Shown here piece by piece: positions 44,064-55,936 of a stretch of DNA of 64,000 nucleotides. Numbering within the stretch: the stretch's first letter is position 1; the number at the start of each line of letters is the position of its first letter. The stretch covers positions 372,501 through 436,500 of the forward strand of contig NW_024742485.1 in assembly GCF_018991925.1 (NCBI RefSeq), written 5' to 3'. Origin of the DNA: Homarus americanus. Its lineage: Eukaryota > Arthropoda > Malacostraca > Decapoda > Nephropidae. A program made the translations under genes and the position numbers. The notes beneath the pieces are model-generated. The model ran no database searches. It saw nothing but the letters and a program-made list of their open reading frames with translations, and was not told the DNA's origin.

Positions 44064-44300
44064 TATGGTCCCTTATATCATAGTGAAGATCCTTTATATA
44101 ACGGATTTGTCTCGCCATATAATCCGTTAAATGGAGGGTTTTATATCTAATGGACTCGATATAACGGACTTTCATCTATAGTTCGTTAAATGGAGGGTTT
44201 TCATATCTACTGAACCTTCTGTATAAAGGACTTTCCTCTTTATATAATCCGCTAAACAGAAATTACATTGTACTATTCTTTGCATTATTCTAATTTTTCA
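43571..44300. repeat. CT, ATCT, GA tracts and TCCGTTAAATGGAGGG repeats
   Basis: CT-rich DNA at 43620-43780, (ATCT)n at 43804-43825, (GA)n at 43842-43890, (CT)n at 44032-44060. At 44090-44260 three degenerate 60-bp units contain TATAACGGA then ATCCGTTAAATGGAGGGTTT, each with a short inverted pair (AACGGA/TCCGTT). Confidence 0.85.
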
Positions 44301-44727
44301 TTTATTCATTTCACTAATTTAGGTCATCAGTACATTTCAAAATTTTCTTCAAGGGTAAAGATATTATTTATTGAAGGATGTAAAATGGCGTTATATAAAT
44401 ACACTGAATAACTTTGTAGTAGTTGAATGAGGGTGCGCCAAGGCCGTAGACATGTTAAATTGTTTTATTTTTGTAGTCAATTACCAGGTATAAGGATGTG
44501 TATATTATATTACGTTTATGTGTAAGTTTTGGTGTCACGAGGCGGTAAATATTTCATGTGTTGTGGTGGTTGACGGTGTGGTTAATTTGTATTGTGTCTC
44601 TATGTAAGTTGATCGTTGTATTTTTGTTTTTTTTATGTTAAACTTTGAGTAAAATGTATCGTTGGTGTTGTTTAAATTATGGCATTTTATTGTTGTTGTT
44701 GTTATTATTATGTTGTTATTATTATTA

Positions 44728-44781
<54 letters not shown>

Positions 44782-45437
44782 TAAGAATTATTATTATTAT
44801 TATTAGACCCGGGTTATCTAATGCTGCTCTCAATAACTACAAATACTACTTTTATTAACCATTAAATAGGCTTAATATATCATAGAAATATCAAAGGTAC
44901 TCTTTTTACACTATCACCTGTCTTATGCTCCTCACCTGGGTAAATACAGGTAATTAAAACCCCATATAACACCTGTGTGAAAAGTTACCTGTGTGGTGAA
45001 ATATTGCCATTCATATTGGACATAGCCGCAGAACTATTGGTGAAACATTACCTAGTGAACATAACAAGAAGTCATAAATTTGTTAAAGTAATATTGATCT
45101 TGAAGGCCAATAAGGTTCTTGATATTTAAAGATATAGAAATGTTTTAGGATAGTCTGTCTTAGAGTTAAAGAAGAAAATGGTAATAGATCTGTAATTAGA
45201 GAAAACGTATAAATTTTGACCCCTAACTTAGCTATTCCTTCCATGGCCTCCAGTTACTGTCACGTTTATTCCATTCTGTTGTACCTTTCAAACGATAGAG
45301 CGTATATTATCCTGTATGATAGTGTATATCCTGCTAGTTATAGTAGTGTGTGAGGTATACACGTGGGGTGTATTCTTGGTTGAATTGATTGGTTGTATTA
45401 CATTGTTAATTTATGGAAGATTTTTTTATTGAATGAA
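44301..45437. other. AT-rich unique DNA with (TTA)n; no gene
   Basis: (TTA)n at 44690-44805. The rest is unique, T/A-rich, with no splice-bounded open frame. Confidence 0.7.
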
Positions 45438-45441
45438 TGTA

Positions 45442-45488
<47 letters not shown>

Positions 45489-45720
45489 ATATCTATCTAT
45501 CTATCTATCTATATATCTATCTATCTATCTATCTATCTATACTGCAATGAAATATGCCTGTAAGGGACGTGTTTCACCACCACTTTGCACCGCGAGTCTT
45601 CCAACACAGTATTTCCCCCGGCGTGTGAGTGAAGGTCAGTGAAGTCAATGGATATAGCGATCTTTAGTCTTTCTGTGTCGCAAATGGGTTAGGTTAGGTT
45701 AGGTTAGGTTGTTTTGGTAT
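45438..45720. repeat. (ATCT)n and a short TTAGG array
   Basis: About 25 ATCT units at 45440-45540, 140 bp of unique DNA, and five GGTTA units at 45687-45711. Confidence 0.95.
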
Positions 45721-45803
45721 CCTGGTAATTAATGGTGGTTGATAGAATGTGGTTTAGCTCTCTCTCTCTCTCTCGGTGGTAAGTGAAATAATACAATAAC
45801 ACT

Positions 45804-46236
45804 GGGAGGAGAGGAGAGGAGAGGAGAGGCAGGAAGGAGAGGATAGGAGAGAGAGGAGAAGAGAGGAGAGGTAGGGAAGGAGAGGAGAGGGAGAGGAGAG
45901 GAGAGGAGAGGAGAGGAGAGGAGAGGAGAGGAGAGGAGAGAAGGAAAGGGAGGAGGAGAGAGGAGGAGAGGAGAGGAGAGGAGAGGAGGGGAGAGGAGAG
46001 AGGTAGGGAAGGAGAGGGAGAGGAGAGGAGAGGAGAGGAGAGGGAGAGGAGGGAGAGGTAGGGAAGGAGAGGAGAGGGAGAGGAGAGAGGGGAGAGGAGA
46101 GAGAGAGAGGAGAGGTAGGGAAGGGAGAGGAGAGGAGAGAGAGGAGAGGAGAGGAGAGGAAAGGAGAGGAGAGGAGAGGAGGAGAGAGGGAGAGGTAGGG
46201 AGAGGGAGAGGAGAGGAGAGGGAGAGGAGGAGAGAA
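45804..46236. repeat. (GAGAG)n purine array
   Basis: GAGAGGAGAGGAGAGG with recurrent AGGTAGGGAAGGAGAGG interruptions about every 60-120 bp. The 241-codon Ser/Leu frame on minus is its translation. Confidence 0.95.
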
Positions 46237-46475
46237 AGGCCCTCTCACACAATACAGGTAAAAGCATGTGGCCAAGGTAATGCAAATCAGGGGAGTGGGC
46301 TGAGGCTGCTGTATTACCCCTGGGTAGATGGATAGGTGGAAAGGGATGGTGTGTGGGTAGGTGGAGAGGGATGGTGTGTGTGTGGATAGGGACTTTTTTT
46401 TTTTTTTTACGGGTATTAGCCCCGGACACAGGTCACCGACCCACATCAGGGCCCGGGGGGCGAAAACGTATTAAC

Positions 46476-46552
<77 letters not shown>

Positions 46553-46927
46553 TCAGATAAGTAAAATTTATAATAAAAAATACAAAAATAAAAATAAAAT
46601 AATAATGATAACAATAATAATAATGAAAACACTGCAATAATAATAATTATAATAATAATAATAAGGAACCATAAAGAAATTAAAAAAAAGATCATAAGTG
46701 AGAAATGATATATATGTATGTTGTGTTGTCAATAGCATGAGAAACAATTGAGACCCAGCAATTCTGTGTAAATGAGGCAGAAAGTCAGATCAGCAACCTG
46801 GGACTTGGTCACATATGGCAGCAGGGTCTACCATTAGACAACACATTATGCTTCCAATATCTTCCCAGGCGGTAGTACCTCCCTGTTTGGTAGCTGCCTA
46901 CTACCTACTGCCTACACACTAGGGATA
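46237..46927. other. spacer, poly-T segment and (TAA)n
   Basis: A 17-base T run is followed by ACGGGTATTAGCCCCGGACA and GGTCACCGACC, a GC-rich 55-nt piece that could be a retroelement scrap, then (TAA)n at 46476-46552 and A-rich unique DNA. No gene. Confidence 0.6.
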
Positions 46928-47290
46928 GTGTGTACACCCCGTTTAATAACAAGGATGGCCGGCACAAGGACCACCTAGGCGTGAATTTGTTTAAGGTGCA
47001 GAAGCTGTCGCCAACACAACAACCACACCCTGAGTTAACTGTATGACCCAGTGTCAAGGAATAGTCCGAGAAGACCGGACAACTCGCCAACTGCATTGGC
47101 TGACCCCGGAATACGGTATTACCCCGGAATACGATCCACAAATCGATTAACATCCAAGTTCCCAATTACTGCTGGGTAGACAGAGGCAAATGGCGCAAAG
47201 AAACTTGCCCATAGTTTCACCCTGCTCGGGGATCGAACCCGGGTCCGCTGGCCTGCGAGGCGAGCATGCTGACCATAACACCGCAGGACG
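46928..47290 (-). mobile_element. tRNA-derived SINE with intact A and B boxes
   Basis: On the minus strand the head contains TGGTCAGCATGC (A box, 47264-47275) and GGTTCGATCCC (B box, 47229-47239), separated by 24 bp, inside a tRNA-like segment that starts CCTGCGG and ends GAGCAGGG. The body of about 280 nt contains GGGCAAGTTTCTTTGCGCCA and GCAGTTGGCGAGTTGTCC and matches the + strand copy at 35318. (CA)n abuts the 5' side. It is the only copy here with the internal promoter. The parent tRNA cannot be named safely. Confidence 0.85.
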
Positions 47291-47294
47291 CAGA

Positions 47295-47298
<4 letters not shown>

Positions 47299-47342
<44 letters not shown>

Positions 47343-47371
47343 CATTGTTGTTGTTGTAGTTAACTTGTAGT

Positions 47372-47430
<59 letters not shown>
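47299..47430. repeat. (CA)n and (CT)n microsatellites
   Basis: CA at 47299-47341 and CT at 47373-47428 with a GTT-rich spacer. Confidence 0.97.
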
Positions 47431-47431
<1 letters not shown>

Positions 47432-47930
47432 TTCAGAGCCACACACCGGACCATCAGCTCACTCAACGCTCGACTAATGTTTTATTGCAAATTGAAACTG
47501 TTGCTCGTGAATGATGCTTACGGGCTCCTGTTGTACTGCACCTCTCTTGTAAAACACACTCTTGGCCCTCTCCGTCCCACTCCTCCACTCCCCATCCCAC
47601 TCCCTAATCCCTACCCACTCTTTCTTACTCCTTCCCATATGATCCATTGTGAGTATTTTTGATCTAGCACCTGAACCCTTCTCTTCCTTCTCCCCACTCC
47701 TCCCCACTTCTCCCCACTCCCCACTCCCCACCCCACTCCCCATTCCCCACATTGCAAAAGAGAGTATTGTTCTAGCACCTCACCTCTCCTCCTCCCCCTC
47801 ACCTAAGGATTGCAGGGAATATATATCAATTGCAAAGGTCATTTTCTGGTAGTCTAGTCAGTGTGTTTTGGTGTGAGATGATGTAGTGATGCGTCGTCAG
47901 GTGTTATTGACAGCTTCTCCCTGCTGTGTG
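47431..47930. other. unique DNA with CCCCACTCC repeats
   Basis: TCCCCACTCCCC-type repeats at 47565-47760, with a GAGTATT.TTGATCTAGCACCT motif repeated as GAGTATTGTTCTAGCACCT 110 bp apart. No supported exon. Confidence 0.65.
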
Positions 47931-48435
47931 ATAATAATAATTAACGGTTCATTGAAAAAGTTCTAAAAAAGTTCTGCAGCCCGAAGCCTGAAAATATTCA
48001 TTGCACATAAATGACTTATTACATACATTGACATTGGTGGTTTAACAAAAGCCTTCATTAGAGAAAGGTAAAGGAACATACAGGTTAATGTTTCCAGTGG
48101 AGGTCACGTAGATCTTGTGCGCTGAGGTGTTGAACAGCAGACACGTAGTGTAGTAACTCCCTCTGTTATTAGTCTCAGGGCAGTTATCACTGGGTACCTG
48201 GGACCTCACTGTGTGAAGGTTAGCTTGGTAGGACTCAGCTGTTGTTTTCTGCTTAAGCACTGTTCACCACTATTCAACACTGGTTCCATTCCTTTCCTAA
48301 ATGAAATAGTAACTTCTGGCGAGAACTTGTTGATATTCCGGTGGGGAGGAGGGTTTAGGGGAGGGTTGGTATGGGCCAACATAACAGTTGACCTGGCTGC
48401 TGCCAGAGCAGCGCCAGGTACGTCTTGACCCATCT

Positions 48436-48437
<2 letters not shown>
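47931..48437 (-). mobile_element. unnamed retroelement copy B (uninterrupted)
   Basis: About 505 nt on minus, from GACGTACCTGGCGCTGCTC to TTTCAATGAACCGTTAATT and TTA repeats. It matches copy A on both sides of that copy's minisatellite. AATAAA has decayed to AATGAA. Its 3' 50 nt resemble the LINE tails at 2434 and 24363. A short duplication (AAAAAGTTCT) sits near the 3' end. Confidence 0.78.
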
Positions 48438-48507
<70 letters not shown>

Positions 48508-48624
48508 ATAAATGAATACACATAAATGAATATGCAAAGAATATTAAAGGCAATTTGTAACTTAAAACTGTTTTACTAAAAGACTTGGGCGAAAATTTTA
48601 TAAAGAGTGAATATCAACAAGACA

Positions 48625-48672
<48 letters not shown>

Positions 48673-48683
48673 AATATTATCTC
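48438..48683. repeat. (GT)n and (GA)n
   Basis: GT at 48437-48507, 115 bp of AT-rich DNA, GA at 48628-48670. Confidence 0.96.
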
Positions 48684-48762
48684 ATGTCCCGCCAACAAAC
48701 TTTAGCAAGGCTCAAGTGTCGTATACTACTCGGCCCACACAAGCTACACTGGAGGCAAAATA

Positions 48763-48764
<2 letters not shown>
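48684..48764 (+). CDS. candidate first coding exon, unknown protein
   Basis: An ATG at 48684 opens a 27-codon frame, MSRQQTLARLKCRILLGPHK then LHWRQNN, running into AAT/GTGTGTG, a weak donor made by a (GT)n tract. The peptide is basic and non-repetitive. No upstream in-frame signals were checked beyond the GA tract. Could be chance. Confidence 0.2.
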
Positions 48765-48811
<47 letters not shown>

Positions 48812-48925
48812 AACTTCATGGTGTACGTATGTGAGGTTTCGAGGTTTCTATTCTTATGAGTTCGAGGTTTCTATTATGAGGTCCCAGGTTTCCACTGAGA
48901 GGTTCCGGATTTATGACAACAGCAT

Positions 48926-48974
<49 letters not shown>

Positions 48975-49369
48975 TTGGTCTTAATGTACTGTACGTCAAG
49001 GTAACACAGGTAAGTTAATGTTGTTGTTTAAGTCTTTTGTGTTTTGTTGTGTTTGTTGTTGTTCTTGTTTTTTCCATCTGGTTGTTTTTGTTGTTTTTGT
49101 TCTTCTTTATCATCTTGTTTTTGTTGTTGTTCTTGTTCTCTATCATTTTGTTCTTTTTGTTGTTATTATTTCTTTATCATTTTGTTGTCGTTGTTGTTCT
49201 TTATCTCTTGTTGTTGTTGTTGTTGTTTATCATCCTGTCCACCTCATAGTAATTACCTGCTTCCTTACCTGTACACTTAACACCTGTAATTTGATTGAGA
49301 GAGATGTGTCATAAAGGAGATTTGAGGTGACGTAATGATTATGTTGATTTAAGGGATGTTGGTGGCGAT
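48765..49369. repeat. (GT)n, GAGGTTTCTAT repeats, (CA)n and (GTT)n
   Basis: GT at 48763-48809, three imperfect GAGGTTTCTATTATGAG units at 48835-48905, CA at 48928-48972, GTT/GTTCTT repeats at 49017-49235. Confidence 0.92.
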
Positions 49370-49925
49370 TTTTAAGGTAAAGTGGTGATTTTGTAGGAAA
49401 AGTGGTGATTTTGTAGGTAAAGTGGTGATTTTTTAGGTAAAGTGGTGATTTTTTAGGTAAAGTTGTGATTTTTTAGGTAAAGTTGTGATTTTTTAGGTAA
49501 AGTGGTGATTTTTTAGGTAAAGTGGTGATTTTTTAGGTAAAGTGGTGATTTTTAAGGTAAAGTGGTGATTTTTTAGGTAAAGAGGTGATTTTTTAGGTAA
49601 AGTGGTGATTTTTTAGGTAAAGTAGTGATTTTTTAGGTAAAGTGGTAATTTTTTTAGGTAAAGCGGTGATTTTTTTGGGTAAAGTTTTGATTTTTTAGGT
49701 AAAGTGGTAATTTTTTAGGTAAATTGGTGATTTTGTAGGTAAAGTAGTAATTTTTAGGTAATGTGGTGATTTTTTAAGGTAAAGTGGTGATTTTTTTAGG
49801 AAAAGTGGTGATTTTTTAAGGTAAAGTGGTGATTTTTTAAGGTAAAGTGGTGATATTTTTAGGTTACCTGGGTTTTTTTAGTTAATGGGATGATTTTTTA
49901 GGTAAAGTTGTGATAAATTTTTCAG
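49370..49925. repeat. 20-bp minisatellite with fused 3'/5' splice-like sites
   Basis: About 27 units of GGTAAAGTGGTGATTTTTTA. At most unit junctions TTTTTTAG is followed at once by GTAAAG, so an acceptor-like and a donor-like sequence are juxtaposed on the plus strand. Confidence 0.95.
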
Positions 49926-50767
49926 TTAAAGTAATGATATATTTTTCCCGTTCAAACTCTGGCCGTGTCATCACCTGTGTTTCAATATACATTAAACACA
50001 GAATTATATTAAAATTTAACTCTAAAAGCTTCGGTAGGATTTTATTTCCTATTTATCCACATTCACTCTCAATTACCTTACACATATTGGACATTGAACA
50101 GGTGAGCATTATACACGGTGTTATTCATGTTAATTTGTGGTAATTATATGATATAACAGGTATTGAGAATAGGTTAATTTATATATTATCATTATCATTA
50201 GCTGTGATGGCGTTAGCTTTGCCAATGTACGCTTAACGTTGGTGTATTTGAATTTGATCATGATTGGTACGGGAAATAAAGCAATAATATTATTTGTAAT
50301 TTTTTTTTAACGCTGTTTGAGGTATTGTATGTTTTCCAATAAAAGTTTAGCTTTTTTTAGTTCAAGTTTCTATTTAAATATAAAATCGATGTGGTAATTT
50401 GATTGGTTCGTTAATACGTAGACTATAGGGGCTAATATACCTGTCCTATATCCACCTGTGTGTGATATAGGCTAATATACCTGTCTTATCCACCTGTGTG
50501 TGATATATCAAGGGTAATGTCCTGGGGGTTAATTATCTGTCATTCTTATTTTAATTATTTACATTTATCTCTTTTATTATATAATCTGTGATAATCGCAA
50601 AATAAAATCAGTGAGTTAAGGTTTGGTCAAATGGGTGATGTGGGTCATGACTCAAGTTGATTTATATTACCTGTTGTAGAAGATAGACTGTAGTTATCAG
50701 TAGAGTTTTCGGTCTGAAGGCTGAAATATTACTGGGCTGTTTAAGTGTTGTAGTTAGGATAGAAATG
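49926..50767. other. AT-rich unique DNA; no gene
   Basis: GGCTAATATACCTGTC with CACCTGTGTGTGATATA is duplicated about 50 bp apart near 50430-50510. No exon seen. Confidence 0.65.
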
Positions 50768-51080
50768 GTCGAGTTATGAGACATTTTCCGAGTTATGAGA
50801 CATTTTCCGAGTTATGAGACATTTTCCGAGTTATGAGACATTTTCCGAGTTATGAGACATTTTCCGAGTTATGAGACATTTTCCGAGTTATGAGACATTT
50901 CCCGAGTTATGAGACATTTCCTGAGTTGTGAGATATTCCCAAGCTAAATAATGAGACATATTTCCCCAGGTTGAGTTATGAGACATTTATCCAAGCTGAC
51001 TTATAAGACATTCCCCAAGTTGTGATATGATGAGAAATATTTCCCAAGTTTTGGTATGATGAGAAATATTTCGGAAGTTA
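50768..51080. repeat. 19-bp minisatellite (GAGTTATGAGACATTTTCC)
   Basis: About eight perfect units, then progressively diverged ones to 51080, a clear decay gradient in one direction. Confidence 0.94.
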
Positions 51081-51269
51081 AGTTATTCTTAATTACTTTA
51101 AACCTTATTAGCTCATCGTCATAGTTAATTGTACCTAATTATGAAATATAATTAATCTGTAGTTTATAATTTAATGGTTTGTTAAGCTGTTTGAGGCAAT
51201 TAGCTATATTTACACACACACACACACACACACACATACATACATACATACATACATACATACATACAT

Positions 51270-51359
<90 letters not shown>

Positions 51360-51553
51360 AACTAGGGTAAATAACACACACACACACACTTAACTAGGGT
51401 AAATATTCTGAAAGTGTTGCCAATTTTTTCCTGGTTATTTATTCCCCGTGGTAGAGAAATAATGTATTGAAGGCAGCCATATATCGTTGAGGTGTCCGGT
51501 GGGGTAAAGGAACAACTGGCAGCCTCACTTTTATATTAGGGAGGCTTCTACAC
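51081..51553. repeat. AT-rich DNA and compound (CA)n(CATA)n(CA)n
   Basis: CA/CATA repeats at 51212-51358; ACACACTTAACTAGGGTAAATA is duplicated just after. Confidence 0.9.
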
Positions 51554-51686
51554 CTAACCTAACCTAACCAAACCTAACCTAACCAAACCTAACCTAACCA
51601 AACCTAACCTAACCAAACCTAACCTAACCTAACCTAACCAAACCTAACCTAACCTAATTTAACCTAATCCAACCTAACCTAATGTA
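51554..51686. repeat. CCTAA array with CCAAA variants
   Basis: About 26 pentamers; AACCAAACCTAACCT is repeated as a higher-order 15-bp unit. Followed by AGGTAGCGTCAAGGTGTTTA, the motif also seen near 4490 and 14820. Confidence 0.93.
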
Positions 51687-52255
51687 ATCCCACCAGGTAG
51701 CGTCAAGGTGTTTAATGCTCAGGTGATATAAAGAAGGGAGTTTAATCTTAACGTGATCTAATAATTACATTTGACCTGCCGGGCACGATGACCCTTAACT
51801 CCCATAACCTTTGACCTAATGTGACCTCCCAGCTCTCCACACATCCCAGGACAATAGAGAGTCACCATTATGAGACGATAAACAGAAATGATTCGTATTA
51901 ATTGTAAGATATTGAATTACCTGTGTCGATTTCATGGATCTTGGAATTGTCCTGAGTGATTGTATTGGTACCTATTAGGCTTAGTTTTATGTATGTATGT
52001 ATGTATGTATGTATGTATGTATGTATGTATGTATGTATGTATGTACGTGTGTGTGTGTGTGTGTGTGTGTGGACCGGAATGATTTAAACTGATTAAAGTT
52101 AAATGACATGGGAAAAAGAATCTTTGTCAGGGAGTTCCACATTGTGAGGCCAGAGTATAAATGAGCTTTGATAAGGAGAAACTCAGCATAATGGTGTTCC
52201 AAAGGTTAAAAGTCTTGATTCCTTCCCAGATACTTTCCTTGGACAGTACTGAGGG
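51687..52255. other. unique DNA with (ATGT)n(GT)n
   Basis: ATGT at 51990-52044 followed by GT. The flanks are unique; no exon supported. Confidence 0.75.
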
Positions 52256-52800
52256 ATTGTGGTGGTGGTGGTGGTGGTGGTGGTGGTGGGGTGTTGGTGG
52301 TGGTGGTGGTGGTGTGGTGGTGTGTGGTGGTGTTGGTGGTGGTGGTGGTGGCATTGGTGGTGGGTGGTGTGTGGTGTGGGTGGCAGGGTGGTGGTGGCAG
52401 TGGTGGGGTGGTGTGGTAGGGTGGTGGTGGTGGTGGTGGTGTGGTGGTGGTGGGGGGTGTGTGTGGGTGGTGTGGTGGTGGTGGTAGGTGGTGGTGGTGG
52501 TGGTGGTTGGTGGTGGTGGTGGTGGTGGTGGTGGTGGTGTTGGTGGTGGTGGTGGTGGTGGTGGTGGTGGTGGTAGGTGGTGGTGGTGGTGGTGGTGGTG
52601 GTGGTGGTGTTGGGTGGTGTGTGTGTGGTTGGGTGGTGGGTGTGGTGGTGGTGGTGGTGGGTGGTGGTGTTGTTGTTGTTGGTTGGTGGGTGGTGGTGGT
52701 GTTGGTGTGTGGTGTGGTGGTGGTGGTAGTGGTGGTGGTGGTGTGGTGGTGGTGGTGGTGTGGTGGTGGTGGTGGTGGTGGTGGTGGTGGTGGTGGTGAT
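52256..52800. repeat. (GGT)n array, about 540 bp
   Basis: TGG/GGT repeats with GTGTGG interruptions. Every reading frame of either strand is open (poly-Val, Trp, Gly; Pro, His, Thr). Confidence 0.98.
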
Positions 52801-53080
52801 AATATCGAGTGGACGGTACCTCACCACAACATTGACTATGGTATTTTTGTTGTAGAAGAGGGACTGTAATGTACAATGTTGGTAAAGCTAAAGGTTGTAC
52901 TCTAATGCAAGGTTTAAGATTTGTACTCTAAGGAGGACAAGGTGGTACTCTCTGTTGAATGCTAAATGTTGTACCCAGAGCCAACCAGATCGAGGGGCAG
53001 CACCGAGAGAGTGTCACGTGGGAGGGAGGGAGGGCAGGAGGGAGAGAGATGTGGGAAGAGGGAGGTTAGGTTAGGTTGCG
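52801..53080. other. unique DNA with short TTAGG run
   Basis: TAAGGTTGTACTCTAATG-type imperfect repeats at 52880-52975, a CACGTG E-box at about 53015, and two to three GGTTA units at 53064-53077. Confidence 0.65.
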
Positions 53081-54391
53081 TCTATACACACAGCCTCACT
53101 CACTCCCCGACCGTCACGGAGTCAACATCTCCGGACCCACACGGCTCTCACCCTCTCGCCGCTCCCACGCTGTACGGAGAGCCACGCGTGTGAACCATCT
53201 CCCTCACCTCCCCCTCCTTCACCGTGTACCGCCTGGAGGAGGGATTTGGGTCCTGACAGTTAAGTGAATATCAAGTGAGGTAAAGGATTATCGAGTGTAA
53301 TTCGTGGATATCAAGTGACATGAGTGGTTGTCTCAAGGTCAAGAGTGGATAGCAAGTATAAGTTCCTGTTCCCATCAAATCCTAAGTCTCGTTTGTGAAT
53401 AGCAAGTTCTTCTCATGTACCTCAAGTTCTGATGGCCGATTATTTAGTTCCAATAACAGCAAAGGAAAAACACCATTCGCGAATATCAAGTTTTAGCCGC
53501 GAATAGGAACTTTTATCCACAAAGTTCGGAAAGTTGGAAACACCCGTCAAAGTGATACTGAATACCACAGCGATCTGCTCCCGGAAGATCTCTCAGGAGG
53601 TGTTGATTCTTGATTCATCTCTGCACTGGTGATGAAGAGGGGACAAGACATGGGTTTGGACTGATAAAGAACATTTGTTATGACTGTTTTATTTAGTGAT
53701 CAATAACTCGGTGTTAATGAGAGGTGAAATTATATGTCTTAAAGGTTACGAGTACTTGGACGAGTTTATTAACCCTTAACAACTGTGCACGAGTGACGAC
53801 AATATTAATCCTGGATTTCTTTTGGAGGGAAAACTAATTTATTTCTATGAAGGTGTACAGTAGAGCTAAGGAAGACATCAATGTATGACTCAGGATAAGA
53901 ACTGACTATCTCCTACTCTGCTGGGTGCTAGGATTCGTGTTCTTGAGCAGTACTGAGAATGCTAGGACCTTGTTAACAACGCCCCGGTGCTACTAAACCT
54001 ACTGATCACAGCACACACTCAGCTGGTTCCAACAAGGACACGTTCTCTAAGTGGCGACTCATTTGCATTCGGAGCTGTGGTCGAATCCCTCAACCCCCAC
54101 TCTCAGCTGATGATGGAGTGAGTGGGACTCTGTGATTACTGCTGGTGGTCTTCCCTGCTGACTGCTGTGCTAACTACTGCTTCCCCTGCTGATTACTCCA
54201 CCATCACCTACTGTTTTCGAGCCTACTGACTGCTGTGTTGTTAAATACCTCCCCTCCCACACCTCGGCTATTGAGCACCCTGCTGACTATCTGCTCTAAC
54301 GTGGTAACCTGCTGACTTACTGTATCGTTGCCTGCTGACCTACTGACAACTGACCTCTTCAGCACACGGCCAGTAAATCAACTCTTATCAG
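53081..54391 (+). promoter_or_regulatory. possible promoter and long 5' UTR exon
   Basis: From 53081 the DNA is GC-richer and free of SSRs, with CTCACTCACTCCCCGACCGT then CGGACCCACACGG. There is no long open frame. GTGAATATCAAGTG-type motifs cluster at 53260-53500. Degenerate CTGCTGACTACTG repeats cover 54115-54370. The block ends at TCTTATCAG/GTAATTTT, a fair donor, at about 54391. The pattern resembles a long untranslated first exon. Inference only. Confidence 0.25.
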
Positions 54392-55265
54392 GTAATTTTC
54401 TTAGTCTTTACCGAATATTAAAAAAAAGGTGGTTTCATTGTCACAAACCTACAAGAGGACCTAATTAATCCAGGTGATTTACGTGAGGTAGAAAAGAACT
54501 AACACACCTGTAATTAGAGAGACCGTGTTACCTGTGTTCTAATATTGTGTTGAGGGTTTTGAGTCGGTGAAAGTAGACAGGTATACAGATGGTCAGGATA
54601 AGTTGTAAGTGAAAGTGTCCATTGGTGATAGCACAGGAGTTGCGGTATACGGTTTATGGTGTTTAGTGAAAGTCAAATAGAAAGGCGTGTTATTGTCTCA
54701 CCATGAAACCCAATTGAGTGTACTATGGGGTTAAGATTGACTATTGACGATAAAAACTTTCTAATTTTTACTTTCTAATATGTGAAAGTAAAATAGAAAA
54801 TCCAATAAAGCAAAATAGAAATAAAGATATATATTCAGGAAGACTTTTAGTTAACAACACTAACTTTATACACAACGATATATTATAAAAAATCCTGTGG
54901 TATAAACTTTCTCTTGGGTGTTTCAAATCAGTGAAAGTATAAAAAATAGAAAGTAATCCAAGCAGTCGTAGTAATTTGCAAATGGAAATAAAACCACATG
55001 GACGTCACCGCTGGGTTAAAAAAAATACTTTGCTGCTTACTCTAAAAACTAGCCAAAATTCGCTGAGTAAATCCCGGTGCTGTGATGAATTAGGGAGCCG
55101 AGAGGTGGAAAAATAGCCTTCATATCTGGGAGGGAAGTGGAAGGGGAGGGTGAGGGAAGGATAGTGGAAGGGAGGGTGGTAGGAGAGGGGAGAGGGAGGA
55201 AGGGGCGAGGAGAGAGTGACTTTTTGGAAGGGTGCTGAAATGAATGTTGAAACAGAGAGGATATT
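54392..55265. other. AT-rich unique DNA; no gene
   Basis: Intron-like composition, with A-rich AGTGAAAGTA and AAATAGAAA repeats, then GGAAGGGAGGG repeats at 55130-55215. Confidence 0.65.
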
Positions 55266-55284
55266 TTGACAGTGACTCTCTCTC

Positions 55285-55341
<57 letters not shown>

Positions 55342-55640
55342 TCCCTTTCTCTCGTTAATTCTTTCCTTCTCTTTTTTTCCTATCTGTATATCTCTTTCTT
55401 TTTCCCACTCACTCTCCCTTTCTTTTCTTTTCTCCTCCTCTCTTTACCTTTCTTTCTCTTACACTCTGACTCTCTCACACTCTCTGTATCTCTATATCTC
55501 TCTCTCTCTCTCTCTATCTCTCCTAACTGGTTGACTTAAACATATTCATTATCTCGTTCTGCTCGACATTCACCCAACACCTGTCAGAGATTTCCCTTAG
55601 TAGAATATATCTCAAGATTCCCTTCCACTTTAAGGTGATC
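55266..55640. repeat. CT-rich microsatellite block
   Basis: (CT)n at 55277-55335 then CTTTCTCTT-type DNA to 55525. Confidence 0.93.
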
Positions 55641-55797
55641 TAAGTGGATGTATCTATTGAAAGTGGACGTATCTATTGAAAGTGGACGTATCTATTGAAA
55701 GTGGACGTATCTATTGAAAGTGGACGTATCTATTGAAAGTGGACGTATCTATTGAAAGTGGACGTATCTATTGAAAGTGGACGTATCTATTGAAAGT
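55641..55797. repeat. 19-bp minisatellite (GTGGACGTATCTATTGAAA)
   Basis: Eight virtually perfect units, implying very recent expansion. Confidence 0.97.
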
Positions 55798-55936
55798 GTT
55801 TTTTATTCAGTACATGACTTTTTTTTTTTTTTTTTAGCATTTGTGAGATCCAGAATGAGAGGTGGTGGGGAAAAATGAATAAACTAGGGAAAAATTGGTA
55901 GAAGAATTGTATAGAGAAAAGGGAAATAAATGAGGA

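Noticed and set aside
47215..47290. Functional tRNA gene
   Set aside because: A and B boxes are present, but the stems do not pair well and the sequence continues into a repeated SINE body.
52127..52876. His/Pro/Thr-rich 249-codon minus frame
   Set aside because: Translation of (GGT)n/(ACC)n.
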